DNA of 64,000 bases, from positions 124,001 to 188,000 of the forward strand of contig NZ_JQKJ01000002.1 in the NCBI RefSeq assembly GCF_000745975.1, read 5' to 3'. The position numbers and the translations under genes were made by a program. Below, one piece after another: positions 27,033 through 35,262 of this stretch; the first letter of the stretch is position 1, and the number at the start of each line of letters is the position of its first letter. The DNA is from Desulfobacter vibrioformis DSM 8776. Lineage in GTDB: Bacteria > Desulfobacterota > Desulfobacteria > Desulfobacterales > Desulfobacteraceae. The notes under the pieces were generated by a model. That model had not been told where the DNA came from and ran no database searches. It saw nothing but the letters and a program-made list of their open reading frames with translations.

Positions 27033-28516
27033 TACAATGCGTTTTTCTGATCCCGTTCGCGTTTCTTGCGGCTCTGTTCTTTGCGCTGCTTATCCCGCTT
27101 TGTCATGACCTTCTTTTTCTTCTCCTGGATTCGCCTGAACTCCTTTGTGTTGCCGGAAAATTCAATTTTACCGGTTTTTTCCCTGAAATAAAGTTTAACA
27201 GGGGTCAACGTCAAAGGGATCATCTGGCGCAGCTGGTTGACCAGATACCGTTTGTAGGAAAAGTGCACCGCTTCGGGATAGTTGACAAAACAGACAAAAC
27301 AAGGTGGCTTCACTGCCACCTGGGATGCGTAAAAAAACTTGAGGCGCCGGCCCTTGTGAAGGGAGGGTTCCTCCCGGTACACGGCATCCTCGATAATCCG
27401 GTTAACCATGCCTGTATTGATTCTGTGGCAGTATTCCTTATAAACCTTTTCCACCTCATCAAAGATATTCTGGCAGCGCTGGCCGGTTTTGGCTGAAATG
27501 GTGATGGCAGGTGCAAAGGACAGAAACCTTGCCTTCTGGCGCAACTCTTTAATAAAGGCCTGCTGCCCTTTTTCCGACTTGTCCACAAGGTCCCATTTAT
27601 TGAGCAGAAAAATGGCCCCGCATCCCCTTTTTTCGGCATAGCCCGCAATGGTGATGTCCTGGTCCGTGATGCCTTCGGAACAGTCAATGAGGATCAAGGC
27701 CACATCACAGTCATCCATGCTGTCCAAGGCTTTGAGAATGGAAAATTTTTCAAGTTTGTCCGTGACCTTGCCCTTGCGGCGGATGCCGGCGGTATCTTTA
27801 AGGATAAATTCCCGGCCATTCCGGTTCACGGACAGTTCAATGGCATCCCGGGTCGTGCCGGCTTTCTCGTTGACCACCACACGCTGTTCTCCGAAAAGCC
27901 GGTTGGCAAGGGATGATTTACCCACGTTGGGACGCCCGACAATGGCAATGCGGATGGAACCTGTGTCATCATCTTGTCCTGGTTCCCCCGATTCACCCGA
28001 TTCCTTTGGAACCGGGGCATCGGGCAGCAGGGCAACCAGGTCTGAAAGGAAATCCGCCACCCCCAGGCCGTGTTCGGCCGACACCTTGTAAAACCGGTCC
28101 ACACCCAGGGTATAAAACTCCCCAAGTTCGTCTTCCTGACGGTGCAGACTTTCAACCTTATTCACCAGATAAAAGACAGGCTTTTCGGTACGACGTAAAA
28201 GGTCTGCAAGATCCCGGTCATAGGGGGAAAGTCCGGTACGGCCATCCAGGATAAACACCAGGACATCAGCCTGTTCCACGGCCCGCAACAGCTGTTCCTT
28301 GATCTGGGATGCAAAAAAATCATCATCCGCACTTAAAAAACCGCCGGTATCGACCAGGGTAAAGGCTTTATCTTCCCACTGCGCATCGGCATACTGCCGG
28401 TCCCGGGTCACACCGGGCAGATCATCCACCAGGGCCTGGCGGGACTTTGTAATTCTGTTAAACAGCGTGGATTTTCCAACATTGGGGCGGCCCACAAGGG
28501 CCACAACCGGTTTCAT
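27032..28516 (-). CDS. der: Ribosome-biogenesis GTPase Der (EngA)
   Basis: This 494-residue protein has two GTPase domains in tandem and a C-terminal KH-like domain. First domain: GRPNVGKST, DTGG and NKVE. Second domain: GRPNVGKSS (about residue 195), DTAGIRRKG and NKWD. It assembles the 50S ribosomal subunit. The C-terminal tail is strongly basic (KKKKVMTKRDKQRKEQSRKK). An acidic linker of about 20 residues separates the GTPase domains. It is the first gene of the der-rarA pair; the 235 bp upstream (28517-28751) hold no gene. Confidence 0.97.
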   Translation of the reverse strand: MKPVVALVGRPNVGKSTLFNRITKSRQALVDDLPGVTRDRQYADAQWEDKAFTLVDTGGFLSADDDFFASQIKEQLLRAVEQADVLVFILDGRTGLSPYDRDLADLLRRTEKPVFYLVNKVESLHRQEDELGEFYTLGVDRFYKVSAEHGLGVADFLSDLVALLPDAPVPKESGESGEPGQDDDTGSIRIAIVGRPNVGKSSLANRLFGEQRVVVNEKAGTTRDAIELSVNRNGREFILKDTAGIRRKGKVTDKLEKFSILKALDSMDDCDVALILIDCSEGITDQDITIAGYAEKRGCGAIFLLNKWDLVDKSEKGQQAFIKELRQKARFLSFAPAITISAKTGQRCQNIFDEVEKVYKEYCHRINTGMVNRIIEDAVYREEPSLHKGRRLKFFYASQVAVKPPCFVCFVNYPEAVHFSYKRYLVNQLRQMIPLTLTPVKLYFREKTGKIEFSGNTKEFRRIQEKKKKVMTKRDKQRKEQSRKKRERDQKNAL

Positions 28517-28751
28517 ATTCGTTTCTCCCGGACAAAAAAAGGGGTTAAAAAATCAAAGTTAAGTTTTTATCCAACGCAGAAATTGGGCAAAAAGGCTTTT
28601 CATAGATGGGTATTATCTAAGAGACAATTACATACCATAATATTTAAAATACACACATTGTCAATCCTTGAAAAAATCACCGAAAATAAGACAGTTCCAA
28701 TCCGGCTGACATTTTTAGCCCAAGAGATTACATTGTCATGTCAGCTGTGGA

Positions 28752-31454
28752 CTACTCAAAAACCCGGATGAGCCTCACCCCATCCAGCCGGAGCCTCGCA
28801 TTCAGGATCAGGGTTCTAAAATGCGCCTGCTTTTTGATCACGGTCTCAACTTCTTTAACCGAAATTGCAGGGTTAATTTTTGAAAGGGTGACCAGGCGAT
28901 CCCTCTCCCGGGTCAGCACTTTTTCCATTTCAGCTGCGCCGTCAAGACGTTGCGTCTGTGCTATTTTTCGGGCCAGGTTCTGACTTTTATCCAGCATGTC
29001 CGGAAGTATGTCCCGAACCAGATGCGGTAAATCCAGAAACCAGTCCGGATCATCTGAAACAAGAGACGATTCCCAGTTGGGAGGCAGATCTCCGGAAGTC
29101 AGCGGTCTTCCATAATGATCAACCATAACGCGGATGGGCAGCGATGGAAGGAACCTGTGGGCCAAAGATCCGTCCCCATCAGGAAGGTCCAGAAGGAAAA
29201 GCGTTTCCAGAACCAGGCCCTGCCCGCCTGTCCCGGAAAGTCTGGCCACGGATGACTGCCCCTCTCCCTGGGTAATAAAATACTCCATGACCTGACGGAC
29301 AAAGGGATGATCCCAGGTTAAAAAATCAAGATCGTCACGGGCAATGGCCGTGGCCCTGTCAAAGGTGACAAATTTCCCACCACCGCTCAGTGCAGGGAAA
29401 TTTTCATCGGTCATGCGATCCGCTGTAAAAGAGACCACCAGGTTGCCGGAAACCTCGGTGATCTGATCGGTTTCAATTCCGTAAACATCCAGCAGATCTT
29501 CCATTAAATTCTGAAGGTCTTTGGATTTTTCCGTCTGTTGAATCATCTGAATCAAGGCATTGGCAGGTTCCGGTTTAAACGAATTCAACTCAAGAAGAAT
29601 ATGACGGCCCTGGTCCAGGGTCCGGGTAAGCTGCTTTACAAAGGCTGCGGTATCACGGATTAAACGCGTCATCTCCTGTCGAATTTCAGAATCTGACGCG
29701 CCAGACAACTCGCCATCTGCCTGTTTCATCAATTGAACCACACGGGATTTAAACCGGGTGAATATGGCGTGCAGACCGTTGACGTTCTCTTTAAAGAGAC
29801 CAATTCCCTGATCATACCACAGCGCCAAAATTTCATGGGAGGTATTGCAGAGATACGGCACATGGATGACAATCTTCTCTGTTTGACCAATGCGGTCCAC
29901 CCGGCCAATGCGCTGCTCTAAAAGTTCGGGATTTACGGGAAGATCATAAAGAAACAGATGACGGACAAACTGAAAATTTCTTCCTTCGCTGCCGATTTCA
30001 GAACAGACCAGCAGGCTTGCCCCTTCAGGATCGGCAAACCAGGCGGCCTGACGGTCCCTGGCAAGCAGATCCATGCTTTCGTCGAACCGGGCCGCATCCA
30101 CACGGACATGTGCTTGAAGTCCCTGGATCACCGCCTTTGCTGTCTGGCTTGAACGGCAAATCACCAAAATTTTTTCAGGCTTTAAAGTCCGGTATAGTTG
30201 AGCAAGACAGGCGACCTTTGGATCACCGCTGGGATCGTCTTCTAAAGAACACGTTCCGTCAAGAGGAATCAGTCGCACCTGTCTTTCAGGAAAGCCTTTG
30301 ATGGTCCGGCGTCGGTTTCTGAAAATTACCCTGCCGGGTCCAAAGGCGTCCAGCAGCGACGCTGCTGACTCACCCCGGTCTAATTTTTCTCTGACTTTTT
30401 GTGCCACTGCTTTATACCCTTCCAACTCCTGCACAAAAGCTGGGAAGTCATGATAACGGCACGGATCTAAAAGCGTTAACTGAGCGAAATGGGTTTCAAG
30501 CCCCATCTGCTCCGGAGTTGCCGTGAGAAGCATCAGCCCCTGGGTTTCAGCGTCCAAACCCGTCATAAATTGATACAGGGATGAATCATCTGCCATGTGG
30601 TGGGCTTCATCCATGACCACCATATCCCACCCAGCGCGAATCAACGCCTTTTTCACATGGTCCGAGGTGTTGATAAAGGAAACCGAACAGATCGCCTGCT
30701 GATCCAGAAGAAAAGGATTTAAGTCCGGCTCAGCCGCAGCAGCCCCTTCTAAATAGGCTTCATCAAAAATTCGAAAGATTAGGCTGAATTTCCGGTACAA
30801 TTCAATAAACCACTGATTTACCAAGGCATCAGGAACGATAATCAGCACCCGTGAAATCTGAGACGTAACCAGAAGACGGTGGAGAATCAGACCGGCCTCA
30901 ATCGTCTTACCAAGCCCTGTTTCATCACAGAGCAGTACCCGTGGTAAATACCGGCCAGACACCTCTTCGGCAATATAGAACTGATGGGGAATCAAATTCA
31001 CCTGGCCGCCTAAAAATCCCCTGGCCGGTGATTTCTGATACGCGCCTTGGGCTGATCTGATACGATATCTTAGATCAAACTTCCCAGATGTTCCGGAAAG
31101 TCCGGAGAGGAGCTTGGAAAATGGCATGTCCACGGCTAAAACCGATGACAGTTCATACTCGAAAAGCCGTTTTTCCCCTTGAAAATAAACCAGAATTCCG
31201 GCGGTTTCCTCCACTTTTTCCACGGTCATCTGTGTCCCGTTTTCTCCGCGGATCCGGTCTCCTGGCTGAAACCGCATCCTTCTGACGGGAGCTGCCGCCC
31301 TGCTGTATTTTCTGGAGCAGTCCGCACCGGGGAAAAACAGCGTCATGGTTCTTGGATCAAAAGAAAAAAGAATTCCCAACCCTAGTTCAGGTTCAGTTTC
31401 GGACACCCATCGCTGCCCTTTACAAAAATGGCCAGTCATAGACACTTCGCTCAT
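28752..31454 (-). CDS. rapA: RNA polymerase-associated SWI2/SNF2 ATPase RapA
   Basis: This 900-residue protein matches the RapA layout: an N-terminal Tudor-like part starting GQRWVSETEPELGLG, and a helicase core with Walker A-like DETGLGKTIEAG (about residue 172), the Walker B box MDEAHHMAD and LLTATPEQMG. The C-terminal helicase half carries IGSEGRNFQF and EQRIGRVDRIGQ. E. coli RapA (968 residues) recycles RNA polymerase after transcription. The start is uncertain: two ATGs lie at residues 1 and 6, and no strong ribosome site is seen. The protein is somewhat shorter than E. coli RapA, mainly in the C-terminal part. Confidence 0.92.
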   Translation of the reverse strand: MSEVSMTGHFCKGQRWVSETEPELGLGILFSFDPRTMTLFFPGADCSRKYSRAAAPVRRMRFQPGDRIRGENGTQMTVEKVEETAGILVYFQGEKRLFEYELSSVLAVDMPFSKLLSGLSGTSGKFDLRYRIRSAQGAYQKSPARGFLGGQVNLIPHQFYIAEEVSGRYLPRVLLCDETGLGKTIEAGLILHRLLVTSQISRVLIIVPDALVNQWFIELYRKFSLIFRIFDEAYLEGAAAAEPDLNPFLLDQQAICSVSFINTSDHVKKALIRAGWDMVVMDEAHHMADDSSLYQFMTGLDAETQGLMLLTATPEQMGLETHFAQLTLLDPCRYHDFPAFVQELEGYKAVAQKVREKLDRGESAASLLDAFGPGRVIFRNRRRTIKGFPERQVRLIPLDGTCSLEDDPSGDPKVACLAQLYRTLKPEKILVICRSSQTAKAVIQGLQAHVRVDAARFDESMDLLARDRQAAWFADPEGASLLVCSEIGSEGRNFQFVRHLFLYDLPVNPELLEQRIGRVDRIGQTEKIVIHVPYLCNTSHEILALWYDQGIGLFKENVNGLHAIFTRFKSRVVQLMKQADGELSGASDSEIRQEMTRLIRDTAAFVKQLTRTLDQGRHILLELNSFKPEPANALIQMIQQTEKSKDLQNLMEDLLDVYGIETDQITEVSGNLVVSFTADRMTDENFPALSGGGKFVTFDRATAIARDDLDFLTWDHPFVRQVMEYFITQGEGQSSVARLSGTGGQGLVLETLFLLDLPDGDGSLAHRFLPSLPIRVMVDHYGRPLTSGDLPPNWESSLVSDDPDWFLDLPHLVRDILPDMLDKSQNLARKIAQTQRLDGAAEMEKVLTRERDRLVTLSKINPAISVKEVETVIKKQAHFRTLILNARLRLDGVRLIRVFE

Positions 31455-31676
31455 ACCACGTTCAAATCACCAATGATAATTATGCAAAAGTAGGTCTTAT
31501 GTCATCCCCGCGTAGGGAAGTCAAGCTCGGCCCAGGATATGCGATGATCCGATCTGCGATAAGGGGGGCAAAGACCGACCACAACATGGTCTCCACTACT
31601 GCAAACTGAAAATACATCCCCAAAGCGAATATTTGTTTAACTACTTGAAAGAAATAATATAAAAACCATAGACAAA

Positions 31677-31800
31677 TCAATGCCATAAAGTTAAGAAACT
31701 TTTCAGATTAAAAACACGAAGTTTAGTACGCTAATATCTTCGTGAACTTCGTGTTCTTCGTGGTAAAATAAAATCTCCATGCTTAAGTTTATGGCATTGA
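31677..31800. mobile_element. 124-bp MITE-like element with 19-bp terminal inverted repeats
   Basis: The ends tcaatgccataaagttaag (31677-31695) and cttaagtttatggcattga (31782-31800) are inverted and match at 18 of 19 positions. The 86-bp interior has no frame and contains a TTCGTGAAC-TTCGTG repeat series. No flanking target-site duplication is obvious. It looks like a non-autonomous element or the shrunken remains of an insertion sequence. I cannot name the family. Confidence 0.6.
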
Positions 31801-31810
31801 GTGTGGATGA

Positions 31811-31849
31811 GTGCCTTACGCCTCAGTTTCTGTCAAAAAAAACAAGAAA
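31811..31849. repeat. Dispersed intergenic repeat, copy C
   Basis: This 39-nt segment matches 48638-48676 at 35 of 39 positions, in the same orientation. Both lie in non-coding DNA. It immediately follows the MITE-like element. Confidence 0.6.
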
Positions 31850-31922
31850 ATGAGGCGGGGCAATTGGGTTGCGGGTTTCCCGCGCTGGAATCAGAAAAAA
31901 ACAATCAAGGGAAATTTAAAAC

Positions 31923-31946
31923 CGGTGCTGCCGCTAAACAGCACCG
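31923..31946 (-). terminator. Likely terminator of the Nif11-domain gene
   Basis: CGGTGCTG and CAGCACCG form an 8-bp stem with an 8-nt loop starting 8 nt after the Nif11 stop, followed by T-rich sequence on the minus strand. Confidence 0.5.
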
Positions 31947-31953
31947 CTCACGC

Positions 31954-32172
31954 TTACACCCAAATTCCCTTCTTTGGCGGGTTGCCATATGAATCAAAAG
32001 AGTCCCCATTAGCCCTCAGTACTTCTTGTAACTCTTTGACAGTGAACTCAAATCCATCTTCTCCGGCCATAGCGGCAAATTTTTCCATAGAAAAACAGTT
32101 ATCGTATTTAACACGAAACTTACGGTCCTCGGCACCTTTATCTAAAAAAGCCAGAACATTTTCTTTTGACAT
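31954..32172 (-). CDS. Nif11-domain small protein (possible RiPP leader-type peptide)
   Basis: This 72-residue protein begins MSKENVLAFLDKGAEDRKFRVKY and continues with EKFAAMAGEDGFEFTVKELQEVL. That is the helix pair of the Nif11 leader-peptide family, used in cyanobacteria and other bacteria as the N-terminus of ribosomally made, modified peptides. Here the C-terminus is short (DSYGNPPKKGIWV) and lacks the Gly-Gly cleavage site and Cys/Ser/Thr-rich core expected of a precursor. A GGAG site 8 nt before the ATG supports this start; a longer frame would add 26 residues. No modification enzyme or transporter lies nearby. It may be an orphan or a non-RiPP member of the family. Confidence 0.75.
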   Translation of the reverse strand: MSKENVLAFLDKGAEDRKFRVKYDNCFSMEKFAAMAGEDGFEFTVKELQEVLRANGDSFDSYGNPPKKGIWV

Positions 32173-32437
32173 CTTAATATCTCCATTGATTAAAATTACA
32201 TATAATGTACATAAATATTTCATCTGCGATTTGGCTGTCAATAAAAACATTTATTAAAATACAAACGCATACATGTATCCTGAAAAAAGTTCGACCAGTG
32301 CGGACGATACGTTCATATCAATTGGAGGAAACAAATCTTATTCCCGTACGTTCCATACGAGATCCTTACTATGCAAATCATAATAAAAACAATTAGTTAT
32401 TGTAAAGCAAGGTAAAACATGAATTATTTTTATCCAC

Positions 32438-34429
32438 CTACTTAAATTGTAATTCAGGTGGCTTTCCCTGACGACACAACTCTTCAACCTTGAAATCTGT
32501 TTTTTCATTCGTAAGAGTAAATACGTGGTAAACACCACCCAGATTGGTCCCGGCATATGCTTTTCCGCCAATCTCAATAATTGGGATGCCGATGATTTCC
32601 TTTGATTTTTCCAGATATGCAAAAAGTGTTTTTTCATGTGAAAGAATATCTTTTTCCGCCTGGGCAGCAAAGATGGAAATCTTTTTTTTCAGTTCCGCAA
32701 TACATTCATCATGCTCTTTTTTGGAAGCATTCATTGTTTTCAATGTGGCCAGAGAACTGTTCATTCTTTGATCATAGATTGAAATTAGCTTTTGGATGTT
32801 TACCAGCGTTTTTTCATTTAGGGTTTCCTTTTTTTTATTAAGTTCAGATAACAGCACATCTTTTTTTTTCATGGCCTGATCATGAAAAGTTTTAAGTTCG
32901 ATCATTTTCTTAAAATTTTTTTCTGCCTGCGACTGCTGGTAACCCTCTTCGTCTTTGAGTTCCTCTAATTTGACAAGAATAGAATTCATCATATCCAGAA
33001 TAGTTTGCACAAGGCCAACAGCATGGTGTTCACTTCCTGCAACAATAGTGCTTGGTGCTGATCGTTCACTCCCGACTCCTGAAAGGATAACTCCGCCCTT
33101 GGCATAAATTTTTGATGAAATCACCCTGCATTTCGGACTTTCAAATTTTCGGCTGCACCGGATCTGTGAGTCAATGATTTCATTTTGAATATACACATTG
33201 CCAAACGTCTCTATCCTGCTGTTATGCACATACCGGGCATGGACATCTCCCTGGGCACGGATAACAGCATCCGTAATACCCACCCTGGCATGGATATCCC
33301 CAATGGCATCTATATTGGCACCTCGAATTTCATCGGCGCGCACCGTGCCTGCTGTTATTGGAAAGGCACCGGTAATCACCCCTGATACAGATAGATTGGC
33401 ATAGGGCTCAATAGGCCCGTAACGATAATCCGCATCTTCCAGGAGATGAACCACAGGATGAATAAACACTTTTCGATCGGCTGAAAGGGCGGGTATTCCG
33501 GATTTCGTGGCAAGGATTCTCAATCTATCCCTTGACCATCTGGTATTTACGCCACAACGAACAAAAAAATCATTTCCTGCCACAGCATTTATATTTTCAC
33601 CATACAGGTTGGCAACTTGAATCTCTATGGCCGCATCTGTCTGTTCTGTGAGAACATCACCTTTTTTCTTCTCTATTGGCTTTCCGGTATCATTCCGAAT
33701 GTATGAAGAAAAACTGCTTTGCCCCTTCAAAAAAGAAGAACAATCCACCCAGGCAACTGGAAATTTCTTAACACGGACATCAAGAAAACACTGAATAAAA
33801 GAATCCGGATAAATACCGTTAACAATGCCATATTTCATGATTGCATCTTTAACCTGATTCAATGTGACCGCAATTTGATCAGGATTGGTTCTTTCTATCC
33901 AGGCAGTCATATGATCTGAACTGACCAATACGGTTATTTCAGATTGTTGTTCATCTTCCCGCCCCCTGCCCTTTTCTTCATTTTTTGATATTCTGCTTTC
34001 TTTATAGTTATGATCCAGCTTATTAAACAGAGTCTGCTCTTTGAGAATTAGATCTTTTTGTTTTGATGTTATTATCCGGGCTTCAACAAGAATATCTCCG
34101 ATACGTTTATTATGTCGTGACTTTTTAAATTCCTTTTTTTGTAATTCCAGGGCCTGATGAATATCGGCCATGGTGGCAAGGCCTTTTTCAATGGCAATTT
34201 TACCAAACTCTTTGCCACTTTTGCGAACAATATAATATTCCTGGATCAGTTTAAGCAACTCAAGCTGATACGGCGTTGCCATGCCTTCATCAAGCAGCAG
34301 ATCCTCAATATCAGTCTGCTCTTTTTCAAAAGAGAAACGTTTTAACAGATGCGTATGCTGATCATGGGAAATAGTTCCGTACTTTAGTGCAAGATCTGCC
34401 AAAGTCGGGATATTGCTGGTCTGTTTCAC
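32438..34429 (-). CDS. FapA-like (DUF342) protein with N-terminal MshEN-like repeats
   Basis: This protein of about 663 residues has two parts. The N-terminal 130 residues contain repeated helical modules (FGKIAIEKGLATMADIHQAL and RIGDILVEARIITSKQKDLIL) like those at the N-terminus of GspE/MshE ATPases. The remainder is a DUF342/FapA region with long polyanion-binding-like beta-helix repeats (VSGVITGAFPITAG, GDIHARVGITDAVIRAQGD) and then a coiled coil. FapA-type proteins act in flagellar or polar assembly. The start is uncertain: no ATG fits, and I chose GTG at 34429, 5 nt after an AAGG. The cobalamin gene lies just upstream. A c-di-GMP link through the MshEN-like repeats is only an inference. 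Confidence 0.75.
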   Translation of the reverse strand: MKQTSNIPTLADLALKYGTISHDQHTHLLKRFSFEKEQTDIEDLLLDEGMATPYQLELLKLIQEYYIVRKSGKEFGKIAIEKGLATMADIHQALELQKKEFKKSRHNKRIGDILVEARIITSKQKDLILKEQTLFNKLDHNYKESRISKNEEKGRGREDEQQSEITVLVSSDHMTAWIERTNPDQIAVTLNQVKDAIMKYGIVNGIYPDSFIQCFLDVRVKKFPVAWVDCSSFLKGQSSFSSYIRNDTGKPIEKKKGDVLTEQTDAAIEIQVANLYGENINAVAGNDFFVRCGVNTRWSRDRLRILATKSGIPALSADRKVFIHPVVHLLEDADYRYGPIEPYANLSVSGVITGAFPITAGTVRADEIRGANIDAIGDIHARVGITDAVIRAQGDVHARYVHNSRIETFGNVYIQNEIIDSQIRCSRKFESPKCRVISSKIYAKGGVILSGVGSERSAPSTIVAGSEHHAVGLVQTILDMMNSILVKLEELKDEEGYQQSQAEKNFKKMIELKTFHDQAMKKKDVLLSELNKKKETLNEKTLVNIQKLISIYDQRMNSSLATLKTMNASKKEHDECIAELKKKISIFAAQAEKDILSHEKTLFAYLEKSKEIIGIPIIEIGGKAYAGTNLGGVYHVFTLTNEKTDFKVEELCRQGKPPELQFK

Positions 34430-34445
34430 ATTCACCTTGTTTATT

Positions 34446-34976
34446 TCACTTCTCAATACCCACCCTGGCCACAACACCTTGCTGATAATAGTGCTTTATT
34501 GCCGTCATTTCTGTTACAAGATCTGCTTTTTCAATAACCGACGCAGGAGCGCCACGCCCGGTAATAACAAGTTCAACATGTTCAGGTTTTATATGAATAA
34601 GATATAAAAGGTCTTCCTCAGAAAGCAAACCGCACAAATAAGCTGCATTTGCCTCCTCGGCAATAACAAGATCATGTTTTCCCGCTTCAAGAATACGGCA
34701 TAATTGTTCATATCCCCGCCTGCATCCGGCTCTTTCAGCGTCAGAAGGTTTTCCCTTGACAAATTGCCCTGCGCCATATTGTTCTATAAAAATATTTTCA
34801 AATTTTTTAAGTGCTTTTATTTCGGAATACTCACCCTGTTTCATAAACTGAACAATGAAAACCCCAAGCCCGGCACCGGCCGCTCTGATTGCAAGCCCAA
34901 GGCTTGCGGTTGTTTTTCCCTTACCATTGCCGGTGTAAACCTGAACGTAACCTTTCACAGAATAGTTCCTTTCCAC
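34446..34976 (-). CDS. cobO: Cob(I)yrinic acid a,c-diamide adenosyltransferase
   Basis: This 176-residue protein is a BtuR/CobO-type adenosyltransferase. It adds the adenosyl group to the cobalt of a corrinoid during vitamin B12 synthesis or salvage. The ATP-binding loop is YTGNGKGKTTASLGLAIRAAG at the N-terminus. The later FIVQFMKQGEYSEI and VIAEEANAAYLCGLL regions match the family, with Glu-Ala replacing the more usual Asp-Glu of the second motif. B12 cofactors are needed in sulfate reducers for methyl transfer and mutases. The FapA-like gene follows in the same direction. Confidence 0.88.
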   Translation of the reverse strand: MERNYSVKGYVQVYTGNGKGKTTASLGLAIRAAGAGLGVFIVQFMKQGEYSEIKALKKFENIFIEQYGAGQFVKGKPSDAERAGCRRGYEQLCRILEAGKHDLVIAEEANAAYLCGLLSEEDLLYLIHIKPEHVELVITGRGAPASVIEKADLVTEMTAIKHYYQQGVVARVGIEK

Positions 34977-35165
34977 TTATACAACCATACAAATGGTTCT
35001 ACAGTGATTTATTCACGGTTTCATGCGAAAAGATTTAATAATTTTTATAAAATTCATCTGAATATTGATACCAGAACCATGCGTGATATTCTACTCAAAT
35101 TATCTGTATCTTCATCATGGGCGAACATAGGAAGAACCGGGAAAAGATTCCGGGTAATGAAAACA

Positions 35166-35208
35166 AAAAAACTGAGCAAGTTCGTTGGAACTTAACCCAG
35201 TTTTTTTG
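35166..35208. terminator. Terminator hairpin downstream of aclA
   Basis: Nested inverted repeats (AAAAAACTG with CAGTTTTTT outside, AAGTTC with GAACTT inside) form a strong hairpin with T-runs on both strands, 55 nt beyond the aclA stop. Confidence 0.75.
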
Positions 35209-35262
35209 TATATCTCAAGAAAGTTAAAAGAGTATTAACTTTCCGCTAGAAACAATTGAATC

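Larger units (their letters stand above)
31455..31953. other. 499-bp intergenic region with a mobile-element remnant and hairpins
   Basis: No convincing gene is present. The stretch holds a 124-bp element with terminal inverted repeats (31677-31800), a diverged copy of a dispersed repeat (31811-31849) and a terminator-like hairpin (31923-31946). A 68-codon frame at 31480-31686 runs into the inverted repeat and has no good ribosome site. Base composition is more AT-rich than the flanking rapA gene. Confidence 0.55.

Noticed and set aside
31480-31686. 68-codon minus-strand frame with a hydrophobic start
   Set aside because: It begins inside a terminal inverted repeat of the MITE-like element, has no ribosome site and no family features.
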